Positions 26,412 to 35,293 of a DNA stretch of 64,000 bases are shown here, piece by piece. Every line of letters starts with the position of its first letter. The stretch's first letter is position 1. The position numbers and the translations under genes are program-made. This DNA comes from JADZAI01 sp047602465 (GTDB lineage Bacteria > Pseudomonadota > Alphaproteobacteria > Micropepsales > Micropepsaceae), in the NCBI GenBank assembly GCA_047602465.1, contig JASGHF010000001.1:1736001-1800000 (forward strand), given 5' to 3'. A model generated the notes under the pieces. It did not search any database and was not told the origin of the DNA. It saw only the letters and a program-made list of their open reading frames with translations.

Positions 26412-27236
26412 TCAGACCCGCGCGGCGCGGACACCGGCGCTGAGTTCCTTCACGAAACCTAGCACATCCGCCGCGCAGCCTGGCGAGACTTCTCCGGCGG
26501 CGTTAACGAATTGCCCGGCTCTGGCGACGATGGCGGAACCCACCACGGCCGCATCGGCGAAACGCGCGATGGCGGCCGCGTGTTCCGCCGTTTTGATGCC
26601 GAAACCAACCCCGACCGGCAGGGCTGTCTGCTTCTTGATGCGGGTCACCTCGCGCTCGACCTCGGCGGGGTCGAAATCCTTGGTGCCGGTGACGCCGGTG
26701 ATCGAGACGTAATAGAGGAAACCAGATGCGCCATGCAGCACCGCCGGCAGGCGGGCATTGGTGGTGGTCGGGGTCGACAGGCGGATGATGTCGATGCCCG
26801 ACGCATTCAGCGCCGGGGCGAACTCACGCGCTTCTTCCGGCGGAATATCGACCAGGATCATGCCGTCGACGCCGGCAGCCGCCGCATCCTTGCCGAACGC
26901 CTCCGCGCCATAGGCGAAGACCGGGTTGGCGTAACCCATCAGAACGATGGGCGTCTCCTTGTCGGTCTCGCGGAAATCACGGACGAGCTGCAGCGTCGTC
27001 TTCATCGTCGCGCCGGCGCGCAGCGCGCGCAGGCCCGCCGCCTGCACCGCCGGGCCATCGGCCATCGGATCGGTGAAGGGCATGCCGAGTTCGATCAGGT
27101 CTGCGCCCGCACCCGGCAGGCCCAGCAAGATTTCGCGGCTGACGGCGAGCGAGGGATCGCCCGCCGTGATGAAGGGAATGAAGGCGGCGCGGTTCTCGGC
27201 CTTCAGCTTGGCGAAGCGGGCGGCGATACGGCTCAC
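26412..27236 (-). CDS. trpA: Tryptophan synthase alpha chain
   Basis: This 274-residue TIM-barrel protein splits indole-3-glycerol phosphate and passes indole to TrpB. Signatures are 'FIPFITAGDPSL', the catalytic Glu in 'GADLIELGMPFTDPMADGP' and 'GVDGMILVDIPPEEA'. The start is a GTG at 27236 whose codon overlaps the trpB stop (GTGA), implying translational coupling that would help keep the subunits in equal amounts. Confidence 0.97.
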   Translation of the reverse strand: MSRIAARFAKLKAENRAAFIPFITAGDPSLAVSREILLGLPGAGADLIELGMPFTDPMADGPAVQAAGLRALRAGATMKTTLQLVRDFRETDKETPIVLMGYANPVFAYGAEAFGKDAAAAGVDGMILVDIPPEEAREFAPALNASGIDIIRLSTPTTTNARLPAVLHGASGFLYYVSITGVTGTKDFDPAEVEREVTRIKKQTALPVGVGFGIKTAEHAAAIARFADAAVVGSAIVARAGQFVNAAGEVSPGCAADVLGFVKELSAGVRAARV

Positions 27237-28444
27237 AGCGTCACCTTCAGCGCGTCGGCGACCGTGAAGATGTCCTTGTCGCCCCGGCCGCACATATTCA
27301 TGACGATCAGCTTGTCCTTGGCCATCGTGGGCGCAGTCTTGATGACATGGGCCAGCGCATGCGCGGGTTCGAGCGCCGGCAGGATGCCTTCCAGTTTCGC
27401 GCAGAGCTGGAACGCCTCCAGCGCCGCATCGTCTGTCGCGTGGACATAGGTCACGCGCTTCACGTCGTTCAGCCAGGAATGCTCAGGCCCGATGCCGGGA
27501 TAGTCGAGGCCTGCCGAGATCGAGTGCGCCTCGATGATCTGTCCGTCGGCGTCCTGCAGCAGATAGGTCTTGTTGCCGTGCAGGATGCCGGGACGGCCCT
27601 TGCTCAGAGATGCCGCATGCTGGTCGGTGTCGACGCCGTGACCGGCGGCTTCCACGCCATGCATGGCGACCGAGGGTTCATCGAGGAACGGGAAGAAGAG
27701 GCCCATCGCGTTCGATCCGCCGCCGATGGCGGCGACCAGAAGGTCGGGCAGGCGGCCTTCGGCCTTCTGCAGCTGAACGCGGGTTTCCTCGCCGATGACG
27801 CTCTGGAAATCGCGCACCATGGCCGGATAGGGATGCGGACCCGCCACCGTGCCGATGCAGTAGAAGGTATCGTGGACGTTGGCGACCCAGTCGCGCATCG
27901 CCTCGTTCATCGCGTCTTTCAGCGTGTGCGCGCCGGACGTCACCGGAATGACCTCCGCGCCCAGCAGCTTCATGCGGAAGACGTTCGGCTTCTGCCGCTC
28001 CATATCGACCGCGCCCATATAGACGACGCAGGGCAGGCCGAAGCGCGCGGCGATGGTGGCGGTCGCGACGCCGTGCTGGCCCGCGCCCGTCTCGGCGATG
28101 ATGCGCGTCTTGCCCATGCGCTTGGCGAGCAGCACCTGACCTAGGCAGTTATTGATCTTGTGCGCGCCGGTGTGGTTCAGCTCGTCGCGCTTGAAATAGA
28201 TCTTCGCGCCGCCGAGATGCTCGGTCAGGCGCTCCGCGTAATAGAGCGGGCTGGGGCGGCCGACGTAATATTCCAGGAAGTACTTCATCTCATCGATGAA
28301 GCTCTGATCCTTTTTCGCCTTCTCGTAGGCCGCCTCCAGATCGAGGATCAGCGGCATCAGCGTTTCGGCGACGTAGCGGCCGCCATAAGCGCCGAAATGG
28401 CCGCTGGCGTCGGGGCCTTGGCGGAAGGAATTGGGCGCGTTCAT
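27233..28444 (-). CDS. trpB: Tryptophan synthase beta chain
   Basis: This 403-residue PLP enzyme joins indole and serine. The PLP lysine lies in 'NHTGAHKINNCLGQVLLA', with 'AETGAGQHGVATATIAA' and 'GGGSNAMGLFFPF' as further family motifs. It sits between trpF and trpA with four-base overlaps on both sides, so the three genes form one translationally coupled unit. Confidence 0.98.
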   Translation of the reverse strand: MNAPNSFRQGPDASGHFGAYGGRYVAETLMPLILDLEAAYEKAKKDQSFIDEMKYFLEYYVGRPSPLYYAERLTEHLGGAKIYFKRDELNHTGAHKINNCLGQVLLAKRMGKTRIIAETGAGQHGVATATIAARFGLPCVVYMGAVDMERQKPNVFRMKLLGAEVIPVTSGAHTLKDAMNEAMRDWVANVHDTFYCIGTVAGPHPYPAMVRDFQSVIGEETRVQLQKAEGRLPDLLVAAIGGGSNAMGLFFPFLDEPSVAMHGVEAAGHGVDTDQHAASLSKGRPGILHGNKTYLLQDADGQIIEAHSISAGLDYPGIGPEHSWLNDVKRVTYVHATDDAALEAFQLCAKLEGILPALEPAHALAHVIKTAPTMAKDKLIVMNMCGRGDKDIFTVADALKVTL

Positions 28445-29100
28445 GCGGCGTGATCCAGTGACGGCAATCCATAGGCCGCACGGGCGGCGGCGGTGAAGGC
28501 GGCGATGCGGGCGGGACTTTTGACGCCCGGCGCGTCCTCAAGGCTCGATGAAGCATCGACCCCCGGCGCGCGCGTCCGCGCGATCGCTTCAGCGAGGTTG
28601 GCGGGGGAAAGCCCGCCTGAAAGAATCCAGTTGGCAGGCAGATCGCCGGTCAGAAGCGACCAGTCGAACACCGCGCCATGACCGCCCGGGCGGCTCGCAT
28701 CCCTGGGTGGTTTCGCGTCGAACAGGATCATCGACGCAGCCGCATAGCCGCGCGCCTTCGCGACATCCTCAGCCGCCGACACGCCCAGCGCCTTGATGAC
28801 CGGCAGGCCGCGCGTCGCGACGGCGGCGACACGTTCCGGCGTTTCCGCGCCGTGAAGCTGCAGCATGTCAGGCGCGACGACGCAGATCAAATCGTCGATC
28901 AGCGTATCGTCCGGATCGACCATCACCGCGACCTTCACCAGGCCGCCGGCATGGGCCGACAGATCGCGCGCCGTTTCCAACCTCACGAAGCGCGGGCTTT
29001 TTTCAAAGAACATGAAGCCGCCATGCGTTGCGCCCGCCGCGACGGCGGCGGTGACGGCGGCTTCACTGTTGAGGCCGCAGATCTTGATCAGCGGCGTCAC
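28441..29100 (-). CDS. trpF: Phosphoribosylanthranilate isomerase
   Basis: This 219-residue TIM barrel catalyses the third committed step of tryptophan synthesis. 'PLIKICGLNSEAAVTAA' holds the catalytic Cys, with 'LQLHGAETPE' and 'ILSGGLSPANLAEAI' as later signatures. The start is a GTG at 29100 that overlaps the pyrF stop. It is followed by trpB. Confidence 0.95.
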   Translation of the reverse strand: MTPLIKICGLNSEAAVTAAVAAGATHGGFMFFEKSPRFVRLETARDLSAHAGGLVKVAVMVDPDDTLIDDLICVVAPDMLQLHGAETPERVAAVATRGLPVIKALGVSAAEDVAKARGYAAASMILFDAKPPRDASRPGGHGAVFDWSLLTGDLPANWILSGGLSPANLAEAIARTRAPGVDASSSLEDAPGVKSPARIAAFTAAARAAYGLPSLDHAA

Positions 29101-29792
29101 GTCAATCCCAGCGATGCAGCGACCAGACGGCATGCCTCGCGCGGATCGGCGGCGTGGGTGACGGGGCGGCCCATCACAAGGATGTCCGCGCCGGCGGCAC
29201 GCGCATCTTCCGGGGTCATGAAGCGCTTCTGGTCGTTGAGGTCCGACCCGGCCGGACGGCTGCCCGGCACGACGGTCAGGAAATCCGGCCCGCAGGCCTC
29301 GCGCACGGCTTTGAGGTCATGCGCCGAACACACCACGCCATCGAGGCCCGCCGCTTCCGCAAGGCGCGCCAGACGCACGGCCTGCGCCGCCGCAGCCTTG
29401 GCGAAACCGACCGCCGCCATGTCGTCATCGTCAAGCGAGGTGAGGATGGTGACCGCGATGATCTTCACCTTGCCGCCCGCCGCCTCTTTCGCCGCCTTCA
29501 TCATCGCCGTACCGCCCGGGGCGTGGACATTGATGATTCCGACGCCAAGACCCGCCAGCGCGCGCACGGCGCCCGCCACAGTGGTGGGGATATCGTGCAG
29601 CTTTACGTCCAGAAACACCGGCAGGCCGAGGGCGACGATCGCCTTCACGCCTTCGGGCCCGTTGGCCGAGACGAATTCCAGCCCGACCTTCAGCCCCCCG
29701 GCATGCGGCTTCACCTTTTCGGCCAGCGCCAATGCGGCCTTTACGTCGGCCGTATCGAGGGCCACATAGATGGGGTTGGGAGCGGTCGTCAT
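29097..29792 (-). CDS. pyrF: Orotidine 5'-phosphate decarboxylase
   Basis: This 231-residue enzyme makes UMP in pyrimidine synthesis. The catalytic 'LDVKLHDIPTTVAGA' is clear, along with 'VVPGSRPAGSDLNDQKR' and 'MGRPVTHAADPREA'. It is the first gene of the pyrF-trpF-trpB-trpA-accD-folC transcript unit. Its start overlaps the upstream-most candidate frame of the divergent small gene at 29836 but not that gene's preferred start. Confidence 0.96.
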   Translation of the reverse strand: MTTAPNPIYVALDTADVKAALALAEKVKPHAGGLKVGLEFVSANGPEGVKAIVALGLPVFLDVKLHDIPTTVAGAVRALAGLGVGIINVHAPGGTAMMKAAKEAAGGKVKIIAVTILTSLDDDDMAAVGFAKAAAAQAVRLARLAEAAGLDGVVCSAHDLKAVREACGPDFLTVVPGSRPAGSDLNDQKRFMTPEDARAAGADILVMGRPVTHAADPREACRLVAASLGLT

Positions 29793-29835
29793 GAGGGCGC
29801 TTCCTAGACCAATTCCCGCCTGTCAGGAACCCAAA

Positions 29836-30036
29836 GTGACCGAATACCGCGTCGCCGTCGCGTTCAACCCGCAGACCCAGAAATACCGCGCCACCTCCAC
29901 GGATGTGCCCGGCCTCGATGTCAGCGACATGAATGTCGAGCGGCTCTTCACCAAGGCGGTACAGGCCGCGCCCGACCTGCTGAAAGCCGCCGGAAAGCAG
30001 TCCGGCGGGTTCAACCTGAAATTCGAGAAGGTCTAG
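29836..30036 (+). CDS. Small DUF1902/HicB-fold protein
   Basis: This 66-residue protein starts at a GTG (29836). 'YRVAVAFNPQTQKYRATSTD' followed by 'VPGLDVSDMNVERLFTKAVQ' matches the DUF1902 pattern, a HicB-like partial RNase H fold. No HicA toxin partner is next to it, so it is not a clear toxin-antitoxin pair. It is divergent from pyrF and convergent with the lapA-like gene (4-base overlap). Confidence 0.6.
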   Translation: MTEYRVAVAFNPQTQKYRATSTDVPGLDVSDMNVERLFTKAVQAAPDLLKAAGKQSGGFNLKFEKV

Positions 30037-30341
30037 GGTTTAGGAAGGCTGCGGAGGGTTTCCTCCGACAGCAGGCGCTGCAGCCGCCCGGACCGCGCCT
30101 GCTCCGCCTTCAGCGCCCGCTTCAGCCGGCCCTGCCGCCCCGTCATGTAAAGCGCGCCGACGATCAACCCGGCCAGCACGCCCAGCAGCAGCACGGCGAA
30201 CAGCGGCACTTCAAAGGATGATCCCGCCCCGCCCGGCCTTGTGGCGTCGAGGCTGAAGATCACGGCATTGCGGTTGGCGACCGCGAACCAGGCAGCAATG
30301 GCGGCGAGCAGGACGAAGGCGATGAGGCCCAGCGGCCTCAT
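30033..30341 (-). CDS. LapA-domain (DUF1049) membrane protein
   Basis: This 102-residue protein has two membrane segments (about 4-22 and 45-67) and a basic, coiled C-terminal tail, the pattern of LapA-domain proteins linked to lipopolysaccharide assembly in other bacteria. Its ATG overlaps the ihfB stop (ATGA), the usual ihfB-lapA arrangement. Function here is inferred from family and context only. Confidence 0.82.
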   Translation of the reverse strand: MRPLGLIAFVLLAAIAAWFAVANRNAVIFSLDATRPGGAGSSFEVPLFAVLLLGVLAGLIVGALYMTGRQGRLKRALKAEQARSGRLQRLLSEETLRSLPKP

Positions 30342-30640
30342 TCGTCGCCGCCCGAGTCCACACCGCCGTTCAGCTTTTCCCGCAGTTCCTTGCCCGTCTT
30401 GAAATAGGGCACGCGCTTTTCATCGACCGCGACGCTTTCGCCGGTACGCGGATTGCGGCCGGTGCGAGCCGGGCGCGATTTCACGGAGAAAGCTCCAAAT
30501 CCGCGCAATTCCACACGGTCGCCGCTGGTCAGCGCCTTGGCGATCTCGTCAAAGACCGTCGAGACGATGCGCTCGGCATCCTTGTGCATCAGATGCGGGT
30601 AGGCCTCGGCGATGCGAGCCACGAGTTCCGACTTGATCAT
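30338..30640 (-). CDS. ihfB: Integration host factor subunit beta
   Basis: This 100-residue DNA-bending protein of the HU/IHF family starts 'MIKSELVARIAEAYP' and has the DNA-contacting arm 'FSVKSRPARTGRNPRTGE' with the intercalating proline. Its partner IhfA is not in the window. In most alphaproteobacteria it follows rpsA; here five other genes lie between them. Confidence 0.95.
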   Translation of the reverse strand: MIKSELVARIAEAYPHLMHKDAERIVSTVFDEIAKALTSGDRVELRGFGAFSVKSRPARTGRNPRTGESVAVDEKRVPYFKTGKELREKLNGGVDSGGDE

Positions 30641-30839
30641 CCCCGGACTACCCCCTGCAGGCCCTGAGACCGCCCGGTTTTGTTGCCCGGACTTCACGCG
30701 AAGCTGCATCTACCGCCGCCATTCGTCAAGCGGCCAGAAGAGTTAAGTCTTTCGCACGTCACGGATTTTTCGCCCTTGCGGGCGGCGCGGCGGGGTGCGA
30801 AAGACGCCCGCGCCTCTTCTCGCGGATGCTTAACTCACC

Positions 30840-31937
30840 ATGCGTCAGCCCCTTCTTGCCGCCGGTCTGGCCCTGGGACTGGCCGCCTGCACCACCACCG
30901 AATACGTCAATCCCTGCTATGGCGCGGGCACGCTGATCCCGACCGAAGCCTCCGGCGATGAGATCGTGGCGGCGGCGGACCAGTGCATCGCTGATGGCGG
31001 CGAGCGCAAGCAGGGCCTCACCATCCGCTCGGCTGGCCATCTCAGGTTGCAGAATTACGACGCCGCGGTCGCCGACGCCGATGCCGCCATCGCGCTCGAT
31101 CCTGCCTATGCAGATGCCTGGTATTATCGTGGCTACGCGCACGAGGAATCCGGGCGCATCGAGGAAGCGCGGCGCGATTTCGACCAGGCCATCGATCTCG
31201 GCCTCAATCCCGCCGCGGCGTTCCGGGCGCGCGGCCGCCTCAAATTCCTCAGCGGCGACTTCGCCGGCGGCTATGACGATTTCTCGATCATCGTGGAGCA
31301 GAACCCGGACGACGCCGAGGCCTGGCGCCTGCGCGGCGCGGCCGCGGCGGTGCTGGAGCGCTTCGCCATCGCCGAGGCGGATTTCTCCAACGCCATCCGC
31401 CTCAATCCGAAGGATCAGCGCGCCTTCGCGGGCCGGGGCTATGTCCGCTATCTCACCGGCCGCTATGACGAAGGCGCCGCCGACCTGAAGCGCTCGCTGG
31501 AAGGAAAGCCCGAGGGCCTGAAGGCCGCGTTCCTTTATCTCGCCATGGTCCGCGCAGGAAATCCGGACGCGATGAACGAACTTTCGCGTCAGGCGGAGGA
31601 ACTGGATCGCACCACCAATCCCGGCGTCTTCCCCTATTTCTTCCTCGGCGAGGTAAGCGAAGGCGAGATGGTGGAGATCTCCATCCGCACCGGCATTCAC
31701 AAACCGGCGGAGAACGAGTCGGAAGGCTATTTCTATGCCGGCATGGGCCGCCTGTTTGCGGGCGACACGGCCGGCGCGAAGATATGGTTCGAGAAGACGC
31801 TGGCGACCGGCGTCATCCGCTTCGACGAAATCCGCGGCGCGCGCATGGAGCTGCGCGCCATGGGGATCGAAGTGCCTTCGCCCGATCCGAACGTGCAGGC
31901 TGCGCCGACCCTGCGCCTCAACTCGGGCGCGCCCTGA
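30840..31937 (+). CDS. TPR-repeat lipoprotein
   Basis: This 365-residue protein begins with a lipoprotein signal ('LLAAGLALGLAACTTTEY', lipobox LAAC, Cys17), so it is probably anchored in the outer or inner membrane facing the periplasm. The body holds several tetratricopeptide repeats, for instance 'YDAAVADADAAIALDPAYAD' and 'IAEADFSNAIRLNPKDQ'. TPR lipoproteins such as NlpI act as scaffolds for envelope enzymes; the partner here is not known. It is divergent from ihfB. Confidence 0.85.
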   Translation: MRQPLLAAGLALGLAACTTTEYVNPCYGAGTLIPTEASGDEIVAAADQCIADGGERKQGLTIRSAGHLRLQNYDAAVADADAAIALDPAYADAWYYRGYAHEESGRIEEARRDFDQAIDLGLNPAAAFRARGRLKFLSGDFAGGYDDFSIIVEQNPDDAEAWRLRGAAAAVLERFAIAEADFSNAIRLNPKDQRAFAGRGYVRYLTGRYDEGAADLKRSLEGKPEGLKAAFLYLAMVRAGNPDAMNELSRQAEELDRTTNPGVFPYFFLGEVSEGEMVEISIRTGIHKPAENESEGYFYAGMGRLFAGDTAGAKIWFEKTLATGVIRFDEIRGARMELRAMGIEVPSPDPNVQAAPTLRLNSGAP

Positions 31938-32049
31938 CCCCTACCCTGTTCCGGGAGGGCGACAGGCGGCGCCTCAACTGTTTGACTGATGGCGCGCGGC
32001 AGGCCGTTCCGGCATGCATTGGCGCGCCTTGCGGGCAGTGAGAGGTCTT

Positions 32050-32553
32050 ATGAAGCGTTTTGTTGCATCGGCCGCGCTGGCGGCCCTGATCGGAAGCGGA
32101 CTGGCGACGGCCCAGATCGTTCCCGCTCAACCGCCCGAGGGCGGCCAGCCCCCGGCGGCGCAGCCCGGCGAAGGCGGCATCACGCCCGCCCCCGCGCCGC
32201 AGCCCCTGCCCGGCCCGGAATCGCAGAACGACAAGGAATTCGCCGCGCTGCTGACCGGCACCTGGCGGCTGGAACTGCCCGCCCCGCCCGACTGGCGCGC
32301 CCTTGTCGAGACCACCTACAATGCCGACGGCACGTTCTTCTCGCGGCAGACCTCGGTCAGCCCGATGGGCAAATCCGAAGCGACGGCATCCGGCACCTGG
32401 GTGGTCAAGGCGATCGACCGTTCCAGTTTCGTGCTGTCGCTGACCTTCACCTATCCGCCGAACATGGTCTCGGCCAGCGACACGCTGACCTATATCGACC
32501 AGAATACGCTCTACGCCTCAAAGGCGCAGCGTAACGCGACGCGCGTTCAATAA
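32050..32553 (+). CDS. Secreted protein with proline-rich linker, lipocalin-like
   Basis: This 167-residue protein has a signal peptide ('FVASAALAALIGSGLATAQ'), a Pro/Gly-rich linker (about residues 25-60), and a C-terminal domain starting 'AALLTGTWRLELPAPPDW' that looks like the small beta-barrel used for 'lipocalin-like' extracytoplasmic proteins. ATG 32050 gives the signal peptide. I do not recognise a specific family. Confidence 0.65.
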   Translation: MKRFVASAALAALIGSGLATAQIVPAQPPEGGQPPAAQPGEGGITPAPAPQPLPGPESQNDKEFAALLTGTWRLELPAPPDWRALVETTYNADGTFFSRQTSVSPMGKSEATASGTWVVKAIDRSSFVLSLTFTYPPNMVSASDTLTYIDQNTLYASKAQRNATRVQ

Positions 32554-32563
32554 ACGCGCCGCC

Positions 32564-33172
32564 TCAGGCGTGCGGCTCCAGCGCGATGTCACGGACCGCA
32601 CGCCAGACGCCGTTCTCACGGCTCAGATGCACGATGCCATCGCCGCCGCGATTCTCCATCCGCGCGCGATAGACATCGTCCACGCCGTATTCGCCCGCGA
32701 ACACGACATCGTCGATGTAATAGGGCGGATGGCCCGGCTCGCCGATGAAGAGATGCACATGGGCCGGCATCGTCATATCCGGATAGGGCGCGGGCTTGAT
32801 CGTATCGAAGCCATAGACCCCGTCCGCGCCGGTCTTCGCCCAGCCGCGCAGCAGGCCATGGCGGCGTGACCAGATGGTCTCTGCGCTGCCGCGCGAATAA
32901 AGCCCGTTCGCATCGGTGTGATGGGCATAGACGACGACATCCGCCGCCGGAGCGCCCTCCGGCGTCACGACACGGCCGGTCAGCACCATACGCTCGCCCG
33001 GCTCGTCATCGGCGGCGAGCTTCACCAGCGGCGGCAGGCCGGCGGCTTCACGCTCGGCCACCGCCTCGCAGCCTTCGCAATCGTAGAGTCCAGGACGCGG
33101 CGCGGCGAGACTGCGCGGCAGGATCGCCGCCGCACCAAGGCCCGCCAGAACCATGCGGCGCGAAACGGTCAT
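32564..33172 (-). CDS. Intradiol ring-cleavage dioxygenase-like protein, exported
   Basis: This 202-residue protein has an N-terminal 'SRRMVLAGLGAAAILP' that looks like a twin-arginine export signal. The mature part has the intradiol dioxygenase fold. Likely iron ligands are tyrosines in 'ANGLYSRG' and 'PAPYPDM' and two histidines in 'MPAHVHLF'. It also has the 'DCEGCEAV' segment often seen in such exported proteins. Classic enzymes cut catechol or protocatechuate in the cytoplasm; the exported versions have poorly known substrates. Its start overlaps the stop of the upstream LuxR gene (ATGA), so it is probably co-transcribed with that regulator. Confidence 0.78.
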   Translation of the reverse strand: MTVSRRMVLAGLGAAAILPRSLAAPRPGLYDCEGCEAVAEREAAGLPPLVKLAADDEPGERMVLTGRVVTPEGAPAADVVVYAHHTDANGLYSRGSAETIWSRRHGLLRGWAKTGADGVYGFDTIKPAPYPDMTMPAHVHLFIGEPGHPPYYIDDVVFAGEYGVDDVYRARMENRGGDGIVHLSRENGVWRAVRDIALEPHA

Positions 33173-33861
33173 GCGAGGCCCTGGCAGATGAAGCGCGCCA
33201 CGGCCTGCGCCCGCGTGCGCGCGCTGAGCTTGCGCTTGGCGTTCTCGACATGGGTGTGCACGGTCGACTGCGAGATCGACAGGATCACCGAGATCTCCCA
33301 GTCCGATTTTCCCTGCGCGACGAAGCCGAGGCAGTCGCGCTCGCGATCGCTCAGCGACACCGGCGCATCGATGGCCCCGGCGAGCACGCGCAGGCGATCC
33401 TGCAGCGCCAGGCCGGCCAGCGCGATCGCCTGACGCTCCACCGGCCCCATGTCGATCTCTTCGGCGGTGAAACTGATCCAGCCGAGCTGGCCGTTGGGGC
33501 CGTGGCTCGGCACCGACATGCCGTCGGGCATTTCGAATTCGTCGAGCGCATCGAACCAGCGCTGGTCGCCAGCGCAGCGATCATCGATCTCGCTCCACAC
33601 GAAGCCCGTGGAGCGGCGGCGCAGATTGCGGAACACCGGATTGCCGCGCCGGAGGTCGTGCTTGAAATAATAGTCGTACCAGCCTTCCGGACCTTCCAGC
33701 GTGAAGTGCCGGGTGATTTCGCCATGGCGATCGGCGACGACCAGCGACTTCGCACCGAATTTGCGGACGACATTATAGAACGCCTGGCCGATTTCGGCCG
33801 GCGAGTTCGCCTGCGTACAGCGCTCGATCAGCGCATGGGCATCGGCAAGGACCGCGTTCAT
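33169..33861 (-). CDS. LuxR-family regulator with autoinducer-binding domain (LuxR solo)
   Basis: This 230-residue regulator has an N-terminal autoinducer-binding domain with Trp61, Tyr65, Pro75 and Trp89 at the positions of TraR Trp57, Tyr61, Pro71 and Trp85. The Asp that contacts the acyl-homoserine-lactone amide (TraR Asp70) is Asn74 here. The C-terminal helix-turn-helix is 'LSDRERDCLGFVAQGKSDWE' through 'SQSTVHTHVENAKRKLSART'. No LuxI synthase is in the window, so it is a solo regulator. The ATG at 33861 is chosen because the domain begins directly after it. Confidence 0.85.
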   Translation of the reverse strand: MNAVLADAHALIERCTQANSPAEIGQAFYNVVRKFGAKSLVVADRHGEITRHFTLEGPEGWYDYYFKHDLRRGNPVFRNLRRRSTGFVWSEIDDRCAGDQRWFDALDEFEMPDGMSVPSHGPNGQLGWISFTAEEIDMGPVERQAIALAGLALQDRLRVLAGAIDAPVSLSDRERDCLGFVAQGKSDWEISVILSISQSTVHTHVENAKRKLSARTRAQAVARFICQGLA

Positions 33862-34198
33862 CTCCGCCTCTAGAGCGGTGAATCTAGGCGAGGATGCGGC
33901 GATCCGGGTGCGGCGTCTCGCCTCAGGGCCGACACAAGAGTGTGCGTGTGGCGGAAAAACCCGGCGCGCAGGCATCCCGCTGGCGCCTGCCCGTCCGGTC
34001 GCCAGGCGCTCGCATCGGTGCGCAAAGGTATCGAACGACATCAGGGCGCCGCCGGACAACAAGCGGCGCGGGCATTCCGGTTCTGCGCATGATGTTTCCG
34101 CTGCGACAGTGCCGGAGGCACGCCGCACAGATCGCTAGGTCGCACGACGATTGCATGCTTTGACAGCCCGTCACGTCATCCTGAAAAACCCGAGCGCC
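33862..34198. other. Divergent intergenic region between luxR-like and HPP-CBS genes
   Basis: About 340 bases lie between two divergent genes. A near-palindrome around CTCTAGAG (33864-33878) overlaps the ribosome site of the LuxR gene. No lux box or other known operator was recognised. No convincing small gene was seen. Confidence 0.45.
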
Positions 34199-35293
34199 AT
34201 GACCAAGCCTGTTGCAAGAACCAGACGGGTCTTCAGACTTTTTCGCCCTATCCTCGCCGGCGCGACCTTGCGCGAACGCACCATCGCCTGCCTTGCCGCG
34301 ATGGCCGGGATCGCGCTGACAGGGCTGGCGTGCCGGCTCGCGCTCGGCGATCTCGCGCCATCGCTGGTGATGGTCGCGCCACTGGGCGCATCGGCGGTTC
34401 TGCTGTTCGCCGTGCCGGCCAGCCCGCTCGCCCAACCCTGGCCGATCATCGGCGGCAATGTCCTGTCGGCGGCGACCGGCTTCCTGACGGCGGCGGCCAT
34501 TCCCGACGCCTTCGCCGCCGCCGGCCTCGCGGTCGGGCTGGCGATCGCCGTCATGTCGCTGACGCGCTGCCTGCACCCGCCGGGCGGCGCGGCGGCGTTG
34601 ACCGCCGTGCTGGGCGGGCCGGCAGTCGCGGGCTGGGACTGGCTCTTTCCGCTGGTGCCGGTCGGGCTGAACTCCTGCCTTCTGGTGGGCCTCGGGATTC
34701 TCGCCCACCGGATGCTTGGCCGGACCTACCCGCACTTCGCCGCGCCACTGCCGGCCGGCCATGGCACCGCCGATCCGCCCTCCGCCGAACGGGTCGGCAT
34801 CACCGACGAGGATATCGATGCGGCGCTGGCGGCGCTGGGCGAAACCTACGACATCGACCGCGCGGATCTGGGACGCATCCTGAAAGACGTCGAGCTGCGG
34901 GCGACGCTGCGCTCTCACGGCTGGATCAGCTGCGCGGCCATCATGTCGCGCGATGTCATCTCGGTCGCCGCCGACACCCCGCCGAACAGGGCGCGATCCC
35001 TCCTGCTGCATCACAACATCCGCGTGCTGCCCGTTCTGGACGGCGCAGGCCGTCTGCTGGGCACGGTCGGATTGCGTGAGCTCGAATCGCCGTCGGATCG
35101 TGTGGGCGATGTGCTGTCGCCGGCCCGCATCGCGGCGGCGGACGCGGCCGTGCTGTCGCTTCTGCCCGTGCTGACCGACGGCGCGACCCATGCGGTCATG
35201 GTGACCGACCGCGAAGGACGCGTGGAAGGCGTGATCTCCCAGACCGACCTTCTCAGCGCCATGGGCCGGCTGGCGTTCGAGCACCCCGAATAG
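34199..35293 (+). CDS. HPP-family membrane protein with C-terminal CBS domains
   Basis: This 364-residue protein has an N-terminal HPP transmembrane domain (about residues 35-180) with the family signature 'VMVAPLGASAVLLF' and 'SLTRCLHPPGGAAALTAVLG', then a cytoplasmic pair of CBS domains (about 250-360: 'IMSRDVISVAADTPPNRAR', 'GVISQTDLL'). HPP proteins have been linked to nitrite transport in some phototrophs; CBS domains usually bind adenosine nucleotides. The ATG at 34199 is preferred over an upstream start at 34151. Confidence 0.85.
   Translation: MTKPVARTRRVFRLFRPILAGATLRERTIACLAAMAGIALTGLACRLALGDLAPSLVMVAPLGASAVLLFAVPASPLAQPWPIIGGNVLSAATGFLTAAAIPDAFAAAGLAVGLAIAVMSLTRCLHPPGGAAALTAVLGGPAVAGWDWLFPLVPVGLNSCLLVGLGILAHRMLGRTYPHFAAPLPAGHGTADPPSAERVGITDEDIDAALAALGETYDIDRADLGRILKDVELRATLRSHGWISCAAIMSRDVISVAADTPPNRARSLLLHHNIRVLPVLDGAGRLLGTVGLRELESPSDRVGDVLSPARIAAADAAVLSLLPVLTDGATHAVMVTDREGRVEGVISQTDLLSAMGRLAFEHPE

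Noticed and set aside
29836..30036. HicAB-type toxin-antitoxin pair
   Set aside because: Only a HicB-fold/DUF1902-like small protein is present; no HicA-like gene lies on either side.
33864..33878. Near-palindrome CTCTAGAG before the LuxR start as a lux-box-like operator
   Set aside because: Arms are short, offset by one base, and coincide with the ribosome site; it lacks the 18-20 bp length of a lux box.
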